Source of the DNA: Nomia melanderi
Lineage: Eukaryota; Arthropoda; Insecta; Hymenoptera; Halictidae
NCBI RefSeq assembly: GCF_051020985.1
Contig: NC_134999.1
Coordinates: forward strand, 28,181,160-28,245,159
Length of the DNA: 64,000 nt
Direction: 5' to 3'
Position numbers and translations under genes: made by a program. The notes beneath the pieces are model-generated. The model had not been told where the DNA came from and searched no databases. It was given only the letters and a program-made list of their open reading frames with translations. Shown one piece after another: positions 11,954 to 25,373 of this stretch (the stretch's first letter is position 1; every line of letters starts with the position of its first letter).

Positions 11954-13129
11954 AAGTGAAGATGATACGAAATTCTAAGAGACATCGGTAAGCAGATGTG
12001 TACAAGTACATCGCGAATTACGATGGTGGGAATATTCAGAGCAATTCGACAAACAAAGAGTTTAATTATTGGAGAAATTTGTCGCGACCGTTGGCTGAAT
12101 TGAACGGAATTGCACGGCTGATTGTCAATCGTACTCGTCTGAGTAACCAAGCGTTGAATTTCAAACTAACAACTCCTATAGAAGGAAGTGGCGTCGTCCA
12201 GACTCCTGCTGAGGGATGCTAAATGTCCTCAAATGCTAACGAGACTGCTTCCAATTTTTTCTCTAAATTCTATTCCATAATAATTTTATAATACTGTTCA
12301 AAGAATCTCAAGATTATTACAATTATGATTACTATGATTATTGTAATGATAATAATAATAATAATTATTATTCTTATTATTGTTATTACCGATTGAAAAT
12401 ACAAAACTAGACTACATAAGTGATGAAATAATAAACGGCCGTTCCACACTGAAATTTGTATAGGATTATATTTCAGTGATAATATTTATTTATGTTAGCG
12501 CTTGTGCATAACGAGAGATTAACATGGAAATAATAAAGGTGAACAAAATTGCAGCGTTATGGTTACGATGATAACGAGAAAGGTTGCTAAAAAGTTATAG
12601 AATAAATAGAGAATGCCAAACGCTTTGAAAACTTACAAAAATATTGACAGATGTCAAACAAATAATTAAAATGAATTTTTAATGGGATTAGTGTTATTTC
12701 ATCTCATTATATTTACATACTATTAACGTCATCAGATTTGTAATACGATTAATGACATTACATCCCTGAAATACAATCCACTGTCATCGAATACAATATA
12801 AAATAAAAGATAACATTCCCCAGCTTCGTTAATTATAAACCGAACACACATTTTAACCAGCAATAACATTTCAAAACATCCAAAATTCCGATAAGATTAT
12901 CATTTCCATCGTCGTGGAAAATTTCTTTAAATGTCATTTTCTACTTCCGGGACAAACAACGCGGTCAACCTCTCGAGTGCAGACGAGAATACGTCAAAAG
13001 GTATCAAAATTTCACCGATAAAAAATCTCCCGCGATAAAGAAGAATATTTTTCACTTGGGAGAATAGAATGGGCCAGGAGTAGAAAAAAAAAGTGAGAAA
13101 CGAGCGTCAGTAATCGCGTCGAATTACAC

Positions 13130-13560
13130 GACAATTTTTCACGGCTCGGAAACGTTCGCGGCTACAAAAACTGGAATGATGCTAACCTTCGAATACTCGT
13201 GATCGACGAATGCAAACGGTTTACCGACGCGTCGTCGATACCTTCCCGCCGGAAGTGTCACTAACTTCTCGGCTGTCACGCACACCCGTCGCTTGGTTTT
13301 CGAATCCGCGGAAATATTTGGTTTCAACGCTGCGGGAACACGGAACAACCTCTCCACCATTAAAACGAACGACAACACGCACTGTACGACGCTCGCCGCG
13401 AGACTGACGACGCGAACGGTGCACGTAAGCGTGCTGTTTCGGAGCGTCTCGACGTTTACCAATCAGTACAGCGGATTCTTGCGTAGCTACGCGTCCGCGC
13501 ACGCGCGTTGCGCCGCGAGTCAGGCCCGCTTGCCGATCACCGGACTCCGGTGACAACTTA
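13130..13560. other. CpG-rich island, candidate promoter or first-exon region
   Basis: About 430 bp is dense in CG dinucleotides (CGACGCGTCGTCGATACC, GCGTCCGCGCACGCGCGTTG) within A+T-rich flanks. Open frames exist on both strands in several frames, as expected of G+C-rich DNA, and none has recognisable homology or an ATG in good context. In A+T-rich insect genomes such patches often mark promoters, but no downstream exon was found on either strand. Confidence 0.45.
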
Positions 13561-13595
13561 TTCGAACAAAAGTGACAACAGAAAATATTAGATAG

Positions 13596-14010
13596 TGTAA
13601 TATGGAATGTTGGATTTCCCTGGAAAAAGGAAACCTTGTTTGATGCTCCGAGAGACGTTTATGTAATGAAGATATGCTCCATTCGATTCGATACACTTCT
13701 GTTAACGTGTTTCTAATGAATATATTCCTCTTTTGAAAAATTATAAATATTGGATGTTTTCGAACGTTGTATACTGCTAATTACAATTATATGTTTAGGT
13801 TTTATAATTAACATGTTAACTATCGGTGTCACATGTTTTTGACGGCCGCAATTTTATATTTTACACAAAGAAAATTAAATTAATCGTATAGATATTGTTA
13901 TTTAAAGTTATAAACAACAACGTTATATATATATATGAGCTCAATGACTTGTTTCAGTTTCATTTTTTCAATATTTTGTTTAGAAGATTTATTGGTTTGA
14001 ATGAAATATT
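13596..14010 (+). repeat. Repeat M, copy 1
   Basis: Three blocks match 28275-28625. Block a (13596-13665) has GGAAAAAGGAAACCTTGT. Block c (about 13680-13760) has AACGTGTTTCTAATGAATAT. Block b (13805-14010) has TTATATTTTACAC and ATTTTGTTTAGAAGATTTRT. In copy 2 the order is a-b-c, so block b lies at a different place in each copy and may itself be a mobile piece. Confidence 0.7.
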
Positions 14011-14887
14011 ATAATTGAGAAGACCGTCACCGAAATAAACGTTTGTGGCGAATATGTTAATATTGTATTCAATATTAGTGGATTCTATTTCGAGGATATA
14101 AAGTCATTAATACTAAAGATATCATTATAACCTATTAATTTGCTGGTTTATCACCCGGTTCATTTTGCAAGGGAACATCACTGAAACGAAATTTTGCAAA
14201 TCAACGCTTCACTGTTCTTTCGTTCACAGTATTGCCACTAAATGCTTTGTTTATATTTGCAGTGGTTTTTGCAGCAGTATTTCCAAGTTTGAATTCATAT
14301 GAGGGAATTACACGTTTGCGGTATCCATGTTTACAAGAAACGATGCAAGAAATAATTATTATGCATCATTCGAAAAAGGTTTTTGCAAAAATTGCTTTGA
14401 TAATCGACAATGAAACTGTTTAAAGGGTTGTATGAAAAACAAAGGAATAAAACCAAGAGGTGTACAAACATTTATGAGTAAGAAACACCTGATATTTCAT
14501 ATTACGCGATTTAATAATTTTGAGGCGTGCGACCTTTTGCGATCCGAAGTGTGATTCGGTGATTCGATCGAGAATTTACAACAGGGTTACTTTACTCAAT
14601 TATAATTCAATATTTTGCTTTAATAATCTATTTGAGAACATTTGAGAAACGCTAAGTTACATAATTTATATTGCATGAGTATAATATAACTAATAAATAT
14701 GAATGAAATATAGTAAAACACAAAGCTACTGGAATGAAATTTAATCCAGTCTCTCTGGACACAAGAGCGCAAAAGGGTTACACATTCGCGATCGATAAAT
14801 TTTTCGGGTTTCTAATACTCACCCCTAGTGAAAATGGAGAATAACCTTAAGTTCCTTGCAGTAAACTTCTGATGAACTAATTTCTGA

Positions 14888-14999
14888 TTAACCCATAGCA
14901 CTTGTATCTCATGCTGGAGATGATGATACAAATTTGTTATACTTCATTTGTGGTGCTTTGAAAAGTAGCACGCTTTAAACGGTTATAAAAACTAAGTCT

Positions 15000-15048
<49 letters not shown>

Positions 15049-15165
15049 CAAATAAATATAAAACGTTGAATTCTACCACTGTAAATTACTTTAATTCATT
15101 TCCCTAAAAATAAATACAAGTTTACACTTAACGATTCTAAAAAAACATCGAGTGCAAAGAATTAA
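14888..15165 (+). mobile_element. MITE family B, copy B2, with an expanded AAT microsatellite
   Basis: It is bounded by TTAA at 14888 and 15162. It shares the family B interior and the right end CGAGTGCAAAG. An uninterrupted AAT/ATA microsatellite at about 15001-15046 lies where the other copies have only a few AAT units, so the repeat expanded within the element. Confidence 0.75.
15001..15046 (+). repeat. AAT microsatellite (about 15 units)
   Basis: An uninterrupted trinucleotide run lies inside MITE copy B2. Related but shorter runs sit at the same place in copies B1 and B3, which suggests the MITE seeded the microsatellite. Confidence 0.95.
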
Positions 15166-17615
15166 AATAGAGAGAGAAATGAGAAAATTTGAAATATTAG
15201 TTTTGTAACGCTCTGTCGTTTATAAAAATGAAGGACTTCACGTTAAAGGACTCGCAAATAGAAAAGAGCAGAAGAGTAAAATATTTTGAAAATTATATTT
15301 GAAAAGACGTGAATTCACGTCAACAACCGTCGCATTATTTGATTGCATTGAAAAAATAATGCTATTTTATCATTGATAGTTCATTGATTATTATTAATAC
15401 GATTTTATAGTTTTAATTAAGATTTTATGTTAACATTTTTTTACATTCCAATGTTTCTTAGAACAAAAATTTTAATTAATAATTCTTTTATAATTTTTTC
15501 TAGCAATGAGTCAGATGAATATTGGTTTCACAATTAGTAGAAAATATCGTTTGTAGCAAACTTGTTTTTCGAATTATCACTTTGTGCATAGTAATGATAG
15601 CAGCCAAGAGTACAGTTTAACCACACGTTCACTTATCAATAAGTATGAAATATCAGACAAATTTTTATTTTCATAAATATTTGTAATATAGGGCAAGTTG
15701 AATATATTTCAATTTATACTTGATACATACGTATATTTAATAAATTTCTACGTAATAAATACTGTTTGTTAATTCGATATGGAAGCATCATTTTAATAAG
15801 TACTTCGAATGGTTTAATGAATTCTCATAACCACGTGTATCTGCAAAGTACATGGAATCAGTAATTCTTGAAATTTGCAATGAGCAAATTAATTATTCAA
15901 ACAAACTCCGAAACTGTGGACGTAATTATTTCGCGCTCACTATGTATCGAATGCATTTCCAGTAATATTCAAACCTGTTGATTTTGAACATGGACGTACA
16001 CTGTATATACAATACTTATAAATTCTGAGTGCATATGTCCGGCTGTACACAGTTTGCATACTAATATTTGCCATCGAATTGAACTATAATTCAATATATT
16101 ACACAGTTTAATTAAATTCATTGTGATTTTTATTTTATTCGCAACTTAATATTTGTAACATTTTCTTTTGAATGGTGTATTAATAATATATATATTTCAT
16201 ATGTTTCAAAGATACGCCATTATGTTCACTATTATGATACACAAAAATAAAATTAATTATGATATAGATATAGGTATAGAAAATATCTTATTAACTTGTC
16301 TCGCTTTATTTCATTTTATTTTTAGAAACAGGAAATTATAGTGTACTTATAATTCTTCAATACTTCTAGCAACGGGTTTCCATAATACAATTAAAAACTG
16401 CGGTCTCTAATCAGATGAAAACGTAAGACTGCGCATTGAGAACTAAGGGAGCATTTCCGAGGAAGATTACAAGCTGTTTGAAGAGGTATTAGTTAAGAAA
16501 TGTAAAAAAATTAAATAATAGACCGCTATGATGTTTTGATGCGGAAATAAACGTATCAACGGAATGTCATTTAAAATTGTTTGCAACTAATAGAAGTTCA
16601 TTTAGAAATTATGTTACTGTTCATGAAATATCGTAAAATCATAAGAATTTGATGAATATGGATAGATTTGTTTACACGTACAATTAAGGGTAATCATGAT
16701 TTCCCCGTTAAATCCTAACGAGTATTTAAGTATTTGCCATTTCCAGGATAGCCTCTTTGCTCCTATAATTGTGATTTATTTGCTCTTTATATAGGTTTGA
16801 TATCACGGAGGAAAATTATGGAAACCGACAGATTTTTGTTTTAAGTATCTATAGGAAATGTATATAGATTCCACCTCATTGCTGTAGATTAATTCTTCTT
16901 CTGTATGTACAATAGCTATCATTAATTTCCTAATAAACCTTTCAATTTCAGTGAGTCTCTAGTATAGAAAATTAGATAAAATTAATCTTTTTTCGCAGAA
17001 ATGTTTCAAATTTAAAGTTCTTTTAAGTTAAAAAGAATAACTTTACAACAAACGTTGACCTTTGTCAATAATATAATTGTGTTATCTTCATTAGAATATT
17101 CTTAATTTATTTATACTTTACTATATTTCATTATTATGACAGTAGTAAAAATTTAACTTCCATATTTTTCATTGCACCTTTTTTAGAAGTTTCCAATAAA
17201 TCAACGTTATTCCCTTGGTAAATATAAGATATAAGAATCCAGTCGAAAGAAGTTCAATATTAATATCCCAAGACGATACTTGAAAATAAGACTGTCGAAT
17301 ATAATCAAGCTGAATAAACGTGTAATGACATGTCACCGATAACTTCTTCAATTTAAAAAAATTAATGATTTCATTTTCATTGATCGTTTTATAAGTAATC
17401 GTTATAAATACATATGCGAGGAAAATTGCCCAGAAGAAGAGGCAGATTAATGTTAATGTTCAAAGTTTTTGATCTTGATGTTGGTTATACCTATGATCAC
17501 CTCTTTTACCGCTGATTTTAATAGCATATAATATGCTGGTTATTTTCGCTGTACAATGTATATCACAAAGGCACAATACGTAATACTTTATATTTTAAAT
17601 CTACATTTTAACTTT
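15166..17615. other. A+T-rich gene-free DNA
   Basis: I see no exon, RNA gene or clear MITE here. Confidence 0.5.
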
Positions 17616-17803
17616 TTAACTACGTTCGAAAAAAGAATTTCATGCTCATTCTATGTCCATGTTTACTTTAAAGTATTATAACTGATAATAGAAATATAGT
17701 ATTTAATTTGGATTTGAAAGAATTAAATGATATTTATATTTGTTAAATTGTGTTTGAAATTTTTGCCATGAGTCCGACACGATATTGTAAGGTAGGGGAT
17801 TAA
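17616..17803 (+). mobile_element. MITE family C, copy C2
   Basis: It is collinear with the right two thirds of C1: CTATGTCCATGTTTACT, GATATTTATATTTGTTAAAT, then CCGACACGATATTGTAAGG and GGGGATTAA. The left end is degraded. Confidence 0.7.
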
Positions 17804-20800
17804 TTTACAGTTTACCATAGTAAAGTAAAAGCAAACTTTCTTCTTTCTTGTTTATTATCATTGATGTTCGCTTGTTCCTCTTCTAATATAACAGACGATC
17901 TATCTATAACTCATTAAACGTTATCACTAAATCATTCGATGAACTAGGAACAATCAATTTAATTAAATGATCAATAAAAGTGACTATTTATTTTCAAATT
18001 ATACGAAATCATTCGTTAATTTATTTATAGTATATATATTTTAACACAAAAATATTAATTTTTGAAATCGTTGGAAAAAAATTAGAGATGAAATTAAATG
18101 AATGAAAATTACTTTAATATTTTAAACAGATATTAGGCACGTGGTTTTCTAAAATTGTTACCTTGTTATTGTGTACTTTTTGCGATGATTATAATTACTT
18201 TCTTCACGATACTACGTGATTCGTGATAGGTGAAAGATTGTTGAAATAAAACAATCATAGGATGTTGATAGCCATCGAGATATACTTCCACATAATACGT
18301 TTCTGTTATAGTGATTCTGCACGAACATGGGGAAGATATATTTTTCCCAGGAGCATGTATGCTCCTTACAATAAAACTGGAAAATCCATTGCACTACCAC
18401 AGTTTGGTACGGTCCACGGGTTTTCTCGTTACGTGGCGTGAACTCGAAAATTGTACTTCCCGGGTACTGCGCGAATTACAGTAATAATGAGCACTGATTA
18501 ACTGAAAATCTTTTCGCTGCTGGTCCAAAGATTATAGAGATATTTCTCTGTAGAAATATTGTGGTTCGATTCTATAATAAAAATCTCTTTGGTGAAAGCT
18601 GTTACTATCTTCTTCTGGAAATATAGAAAACTCAGTTATTTAATTTTATAAACAACATTTATACACAAAATATGTGTATATACATAAATGTAAAAAATGT
18701 AGTAAAATTATAAAGTTTTATTTATTATATTTTTCAGAATACATTTTTAACTGCATAAAAATGGCAAGATTTTTTTATTTTATGTAAAGTTTGACTATAA
18801 ATGGTCATATATTTAGGAGAAACCCCGATGTTAAAAGAAAATGAAGAATGATAAAGTTATGCTAGAAGCTACCTTTTCGAAGTATTAACAATTAAACATG
18901 TCCCTGAACTATGGTAATCCGACAAAAGTGGCACATGTGAGTCAGTCAGTACAAGAATGGATAACGACGTATCTACCATGTCAAAGACAAACAATTAAAA
19001 ATTGTAATTTAGGGTCTGTATATAATTTCTTTTTAAATTATAATCCTTCAAAGGGATGACTAACTGCAATTAATCATCCTGTAGATATAATTCTATACAT
19101 TTCTATCGCATTAATTATAGCAAAATATTTAATTATAAAGTTTAAAATAATTACATAATTTATAATTATACCATCGATATGTATATATTTATAGTGCACC
19201 TTTCTCTGAAAGACGTTACAAAATAAATGTTACAATAATACTTTTCCTAATTGTTCAGTTCTCTTTTATAATGAAAATAAATGTCTAATTTATAAAAACA
19301 TTCACAGGTTTGTATTATAAAAGTTGGAAATTTTATAAAGAATCTTTTTTCATGATGTTTTTTTCCAATAAGTTGTAAGAGTTGTTTAATTGGTTGTAAA
19401 TTCGCTGATTGTACAAATTTAAAAGCGATTCAATTAATTTCAGGTTTGCAACAGTGTTAATTCGTAAAATAAATGCATTATAATATTATGAAACATTAGC
19501 TGATGTATGCTTGTCTCCAATTATTATTCCATGCAGAATAATGACAATAACAATATAACTTTATTCGTTGTAAATTCAAAATGTATGCACCTTTTATTGC
19601 GGGACGAGCTTTGAAGTTTTTAAATTACAAACCTACCAAGCTTGTATGTAGGCACAAAAAGGTTCGCTTGTATATGATGGAGGATCTTACAAAGTGAAAT
19701 GTGTTGAACTTTATATGAACTCGTAGTATACGCTTTACCCGGGAATAATGCACACTGCACGCATCATGTGATAGAAACGAAAAGTGGAATACTTTATGCG
19801 ATACGTATCGTTGCACAAACGAGTCTTTAAAAAAGGGCTAACGAGAAATTCTGAGTGAGTGCACAGTAAAAAATAAAAGGGAGTCTCAATAAGCAAAAAT
19901 TTCAACGTAACTATTACACTTGTATGACCAATGTTTGACATGTTTTATGTTATTCTAAAAGTCTTTTCTCATTTTTTCATTTACATTAAAAAGAGAAACA
20001 AAAGGGAGAATTTTAAACTTGACGGGATTTTTTTAATTATTTACTTTTTACTGATCTCTATAGACAAATAAATTTTATATAAACTATAAAATGTATATTC
20101 TCCTGTTGCTCGTATGGTAACAATTCTACTTATATTTTCTTCTTATAATTAGTAGTTTATGACGTTACAAAAAAATCAACGTGCCCAACGCAACATGGGT
20201 ATCACGTTACCCGCAAAGAAAATACATGTTTTTGTGACATGTTGAAACGAAGACTATTAGTTTAACAATTCATTAAATTGCACATCTTTGGACGTGATTT
20301 AATCATTTTTATTCTATTGGTGCAGAACCCTCAAATCTGTTTCAAGAACCTTTTTAAGCTTATTACGAACTTTCCTTTCTACCCGAGTAGAAATCACATT
20401 CAATTATATATTTTCTGCCTTTTCTTGCTTTGAGCCACATTTTTATATTGCCCAAAATAGTTCCACGAATTTTCTTCCATTATTATATCATTAGGTTAGG
20501 ATGCATAATAAATCGTCATAGAGAACAAAAACGTAATCACTAAATAATACTGTAACATCTGCCCTTTAAAGAACAGATTGCTGAGTAAATATAAATTCAA
20601 TGCGCAAACTTCTGAATACTCAACTTCCGAAAACTAATATTTATTCCTTGTCAACCTAATACGTCGAGAATTTTACAATTTTGTTCTATTTTCTGCGGTT
20701 CATTGTAAGTTTAAACACCCTTTTTCCTGCGTTTATTAACAAATTGATTGAGCTTATGTAAACTTATATGGCCAAAACTAAATTAACGAAAAAAGCATTC

Positions 20801-21173
20801 AGTGAAAATTTGTTCTCTATATTACGATTTTATTTACTGGATCAAATATAAAATAGTCTTGAAAAATATCCACAATTTACTGATCGATAAATCTCGTGAT
20901 TTGAAAGCAACATTTAATAATTCTGAAAAAGAAAAATTTTCAATTACGTTGTATCTATATCTGCCTACATTTTTAAAACTGTTCCAATCAGTTCTTTGTT
21001 CATTACGAAGGGAAATATTATGCAATTTTCTTTTTGAGAAAAAGGGCGTATATATCACATCCAACATTATTCTTTCACAGGTCCTCAAAAATCATGTTAT
21101 CACTTAAAAAAGAACAAAACATAACAAAATATCAAACAACTTACACATAAAAATTTTAAAATATTTTGTACAC
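17804..21173. other. A+T-rich gene-free DNA
   Basis: A slightly G+C-richer patch at 18210-18480 has short frames without recognisable domains. Nothing else is recognisable. Confidence 0.5.
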
Positions 21174-21400
21174 TTAACACTAGATTTATGGAAAGTGTCA
21201 ATTTGACGTACATTGAATTTTATGAACTTTATTTGATAAATGTTTAACTCGATTTTGATAGATGCAATTATACGGATATATATCCAAATTATCTATTTTT
21301 AACTCTATAGTTTTCCAAATTTAAATAAACAAGCATCCACTTTTCTAGGAACAATAGAATAAACTGTACAATAAACAACCGTAAACCTATGTAGCGTTAA
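21174..21400 (+). mobile_element. MITE family D, copy D1
   Basis: TTAA is present on both sides. The left end is TTAACACTAGATTTATGGAA and the right end CCGTAAACCTATGTAGCGTT then AA. It shares CAATTTGACGTACATTGAAT and ACAATAGAATAAACTGTACA with D2 and D3. It is about 227 bp, non-coding. Confidence 0.8.
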
Positions 21401-23339
21401 TTACATATCACAATTCCTAACCTAAATATACAGTTAGGTACTTCGTAAGGTTTTCCCGGAGTTTCCCTAAGAAAAACTGTTCTTTATTATAATCCTTTAA
21501 CTATACAGATAAAAAAAATAAGTTTTCTTTCTCTCAGATAAAAAGGTGGTTTCTTTTCACCCTCTGGCAGTCGGTGTGCGCACCAAACGATCAGCCTCCC
21601 CTGACTATTTCATTAAAAAACAAATGTAATCGTTGTCGACAGTGTTAGAGAAAACAGTCGGTAAGCTTTCCTTTTTAGTTTGTTGTATTCTACATCGAGG
21701 TAAATATGAGTGGGGTTCACTGTAACTGCAAAGCGAATTACTCCCACAAATACCAGCCACTGTACGCGACTTTAACGCAGCAAGCAGAGAACGAAAATGA
21801 GAATGGATGCAGCGCTAGACTTACTCTCTCGTTCTCTGTTCAAGCAAAACGTGATAACACGGTGAACCCGTGAATACAGAATACCACGCATCTCTTTCAG
21901 TGCACTGGAATACATGCAATGTACTTATAATACTATTTGATAATATGGAGATTCGTACATTTCATTGCACATCTCTGGAACATGGTCCCACATTCGCTGC
22001 TGGTACCAGCATTCCATTATTATTACATTGAGATTATGTTTTGTTATCATTGGATTTAATGGAGAAGCTTGTAAAGACAAATATGATATAAAATGTACAT
22101 TTATAGAGCCTTTGATTTTAAAATACTGAGATTTACATTGGTTAGTTAAAAAGATAAGAGTCAATTAGTGTATAAAATGATTTAATAAATGTGGAATATG
22201 AATTTTGACTGTGGATATATAATTTTATAAAATTATTTATTAAATAATTATTTACATATAATGCAAATTATTATTAAAAACTTATGATTTGGTGTGAACA
22301 GTTTTGGAGAGAAAATAAAATGAGGGAAAAAGTTTTTTATTTCAATATTCTGGTTGTATATATATTTGTCATATTAATAAAATAAACGAATGTTTTCATA
22401 TGCCCTCTGGGGGCATATTGTAGATAAAATATTACTTTTATTTATAATTTATTGCTAGTAATGTTCATTGCAGTTTTCAGAGTAAAATGAAAGTAATGAA
22501 TTTACGTAAATAGTTATACTGTATATTATAAATAACATGCATTTATTTCTGCTTACATAAAAAATTTTATTATTTTGACATTAATTATTACTTAGTGCTA
22601 TTTATACCAAGTAAAAATTAAAGAATGTATGTTAAAAGCAAATGTCACGTTGAGGAAAAGTAATGGGCAAAATTAGAGAAAAAAGTGTTATTCACTAATA
22701 AACGTTGAAATAATAAGACTTTAAAATATTCGTATTCATCATTTCTACAATGCTATTTCTTCATGTAGTATCTCAATTATCCTATTATTTCCTTATTTAT
22801 TGACAATTTTAAAAAAAAACAGTCGAATATTTAAGAAATTTATTACCTATCAAGTATATCATAATCATTTTAAGTTCTATGCATCTTTTGTATATCTATA
22901 TTTATTATTATCCGAATTTCCGTGCTTTTATATCAATATTTTTATTACGATTATTAAAATGATTGCTTCATTACTATATAAATGCAGTCCTTGATAACGA
23001 ATCTCCCCATGCAAGTTAATGTTCGTCCGTTTATGTAACTTCGTCTTCTTGCCACATCGCACTATGTAATTTGCAGTACATTTCACGCTTTCACGGTGTC
23101 ATGTTAATAAAAATGAAATATCCGTAGTGATTGTTACCTTGGTATCGTGATTTTAACTAAAGATTGTGGTAAGCTTAAAAATCTGATTTCTTTGTTACCC
23201 GTTGTCGTAAAAAAAGAAAGAATAAAGAACATTTAATTGTGTCAAGGCATGCTCGAATTCCGTATTAATTCTCAATTCTTCACCGTTCCTTTTCATTCGC
23301 TACGTACGGAATTAAAGGACAAATATTTTAATTAACTAA
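21401..23339. other. Gene-free DNA with a composition patch at 21540-21900
   Basis: The patch has balanced composition and a GTAAGC that could be a splice donor near 21660, but no coding frame supports an exon. A short perfect hairpin, ATATGCCC / GGGCATAT with a 5-nt loop, sits at 22398-22418. Confidence 0.45.
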
Positions 23340-23528
23340 TTAACTGCGTTTGATGAGTACACACGAGTACATACATCTTAAAACTCGACATGATACTTAT
23401 TTTTTTCACGATAAATAAGCTATTCTTTTAGATACACATGTAATTCTTCTTCGTTTTATTTTAGTTATTCGTTTCATTGTGCGCACAATGAGAGCTTTTT
23501 CAAACTAAATTCAACAGTTAATAAGTTA
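23340..23528 (+). mobile_element. Repeat family E, copy E3
   Basis: It starts TTAACTGCGTTTGATGAG and ends CAAACTAAATTCAACAGTTA then ATAAGTTAA. It matches E1 and E2 in order. MITE I begins 6 bp after it. Confidence 0.65.
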
Positions 23529-23534
23529 ATCGAC

Positions 23535-23797
23535 TTAACACCTTAACTGCCTCGTAAAATATCAGCGTTTTACGTATCACTTATTCCTCTATAGCAAAGA
23601 TAAAAAGGAACAATTATTAATTATTTGTTATCAGAATTCTTTATATTATCTTATACTTTATACTCGTTATACTATCAACTAGTTATTTTCGATATTGAAC
23701 ATTTTTATTCGACGTTAGTTGTCTTATGAATTATAATTCTTTTCAAGTAAATTCGAAGCTCCGGCTCATGGGACCACTGTGGCAGCGAAAGTGTTAA
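23535..23797. mobile_element. MITE family I
   Basis: The left end is TTAACACCTTAACTGCCTCG and the right end GTGGCAGCGAAAGTGTTAA. They pair as an inverted repeat of about 18 bp, with TTAA at both ends. It is 263 bp long with an A+T-rich non-coding interior. Confidence 0.75.
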
Positions 23798-25130
23798 ACT
23801 TCACAATTTCATCAATGATAAATACATTTTGTAATTGTCAACTCTATCTAGAAATGCAATTGTTCATCGTGCTTTATAATTATGTATCTAATCAGCAACA
23901 AGGTTTCGTCCCGCCATCAATGGAAAATTAATTTCTCCAAGTATGGTTACTCAAGTCGGCCTCCATGTTTCACGAAATTATCAATTCTTCTTACTCGTGC
24001 GTACTTACTTGTGCATGAAATCTCCGATAAGTTTCTCCATAAATCTTGCACAACCAATTTCCCAGAGTTGGAAACTTTATTCCTCGTTGGAAAATAAGTT
24101 GTCCGATCGACTTCGCTGTAACTTCGATGAACTCGGCGAGCTCTTCTTTAAATGAATACATTTGCTCCGGAACATGTGGGATTTTCGTTCGCAACATCGT
24201 GATATATAGAGACGGAACTTACCGCGCTGCGATTCGATTCCAGACTGCACGCTCTGAGAACTAATTGTAATACGAGCCCACGAAACCTTATCCATCGAAT
24301 TTCGGATTAATTTGACCCGCCCATTGCGATACCAGACAAAATTAATTTCCCCTTTAAAATTGCACAGTGTAATTGTAGTATGTAATTGCATGGTGTTACA
24401 GTAAAATTATAATAAAAAACACGTGCCATGCAAATTAAGTTTTTAAAGGGAGTAGGAAAGTTTGCTGTTCGAATTTCAGATCGAAATTCTTAGGTTACTT
24501 CGAGTATCAATATATACAAAGATTTTTTGCAGTTTCACTAAATGGAAAAGAAATATTTCATAATATTGTTCAATATAGTTTCAATATTTTCTGAAAAAGG
24601 GCGTAGAGAATTGATCAAATTATCTGGTAGATTGAAATTGATTTTGAAACATCTATGAAAGAGCGAATGATCAAACTACAAGATAATTATTTTGAAAATT
24701 TATCCAGATTGTGTCATTTGAGGAAAGAATTGTTAATAGGTTCATTAACAACAGAGGTAATTTTACATTAACGTAATTAGATGGCATCACATCCACCCAC
24801 CCACCCAATACCCACAAAATCATTCGAATTCGTAAAATGTTGGTAACGAAATAATTCATTTTCCCATTCGTTACATAAAGCAAAAATATCATAGGAGAAA
24901 ATGGCTTATGAAAGGCAAAAATAGAAGTTCTATGCTTTGTAATGAACTCAGACAAAATATTGTACCATTTTTTATTACAAATTTATAGAAGCTAAAAGAT
25001 CGATAATTCTTCAACTATAATTAGTGATCCTTTAATCCTATGCTAACAATATGATTTTTCATCAACGTGGCCAGTAATACAAACCTTTCACAATTAGCTT
25101 TAATTTTTTTTATTGCTATGAGTTTGTCCT
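23798..25130. other. Gene-free DNA with a multi-frame open patch at 23880-24390
   Basis: Several overlapping open frames of 68-104 codons occur on both strands in the same 500 bp, the pattern of locally lower A+T content rather than of one gene. None shows a domain or flanking splice sites that I can defend. Confidence 0.45.
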
Positions 25131-25373
25131 TTAACCCTTTAACTATCGAATTTTCTCGGTAACCAGTACCATTCAAAATCATTAAATCAAGTATTAACCT
25201 TATTCCAATTTTCTTATAAACACAAAATTGTTGCCATTCAAATCCTAGCAACAGAAACTTTTCGTTTGTATAGGAAAAACGAACCGTATTCCAGAATTTT
25301 AAAAAATTAATGTTTAATATTGATTTTCGTGAAGTCTTCGTATATGTAACGGGCTCGACAGTTAAGGGATTAA
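25131..25373 (+). mobile_element. MITE family L
   Basis: The left end is TTAACCCTTTAACTATCGA and the right end TCGACAGTTAAGGGATTAA, forming an inverted repeat of about 19 bp with TTAA at both ends. It is 243 bp long. No second copy was recognised in this window. Confidence 0.75.

Noticed and set aside
13139..13556. Open frames of about 65-111 codons on both strands in the CpG-rich patch, one with a hydrophobic N-terminal stretch
   Set aside because: Four overlapping frames on two strands are open at once, which reflects base composition. The starts I checked are not ATG, no domain is recognisable, and no splice partner was found.
23882..24391. Cluster of overlapping frames that could suggest an exon
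   Set aside because: The frames overlap on both strands and none has homology I recognise. It is more likely local compositional bias.
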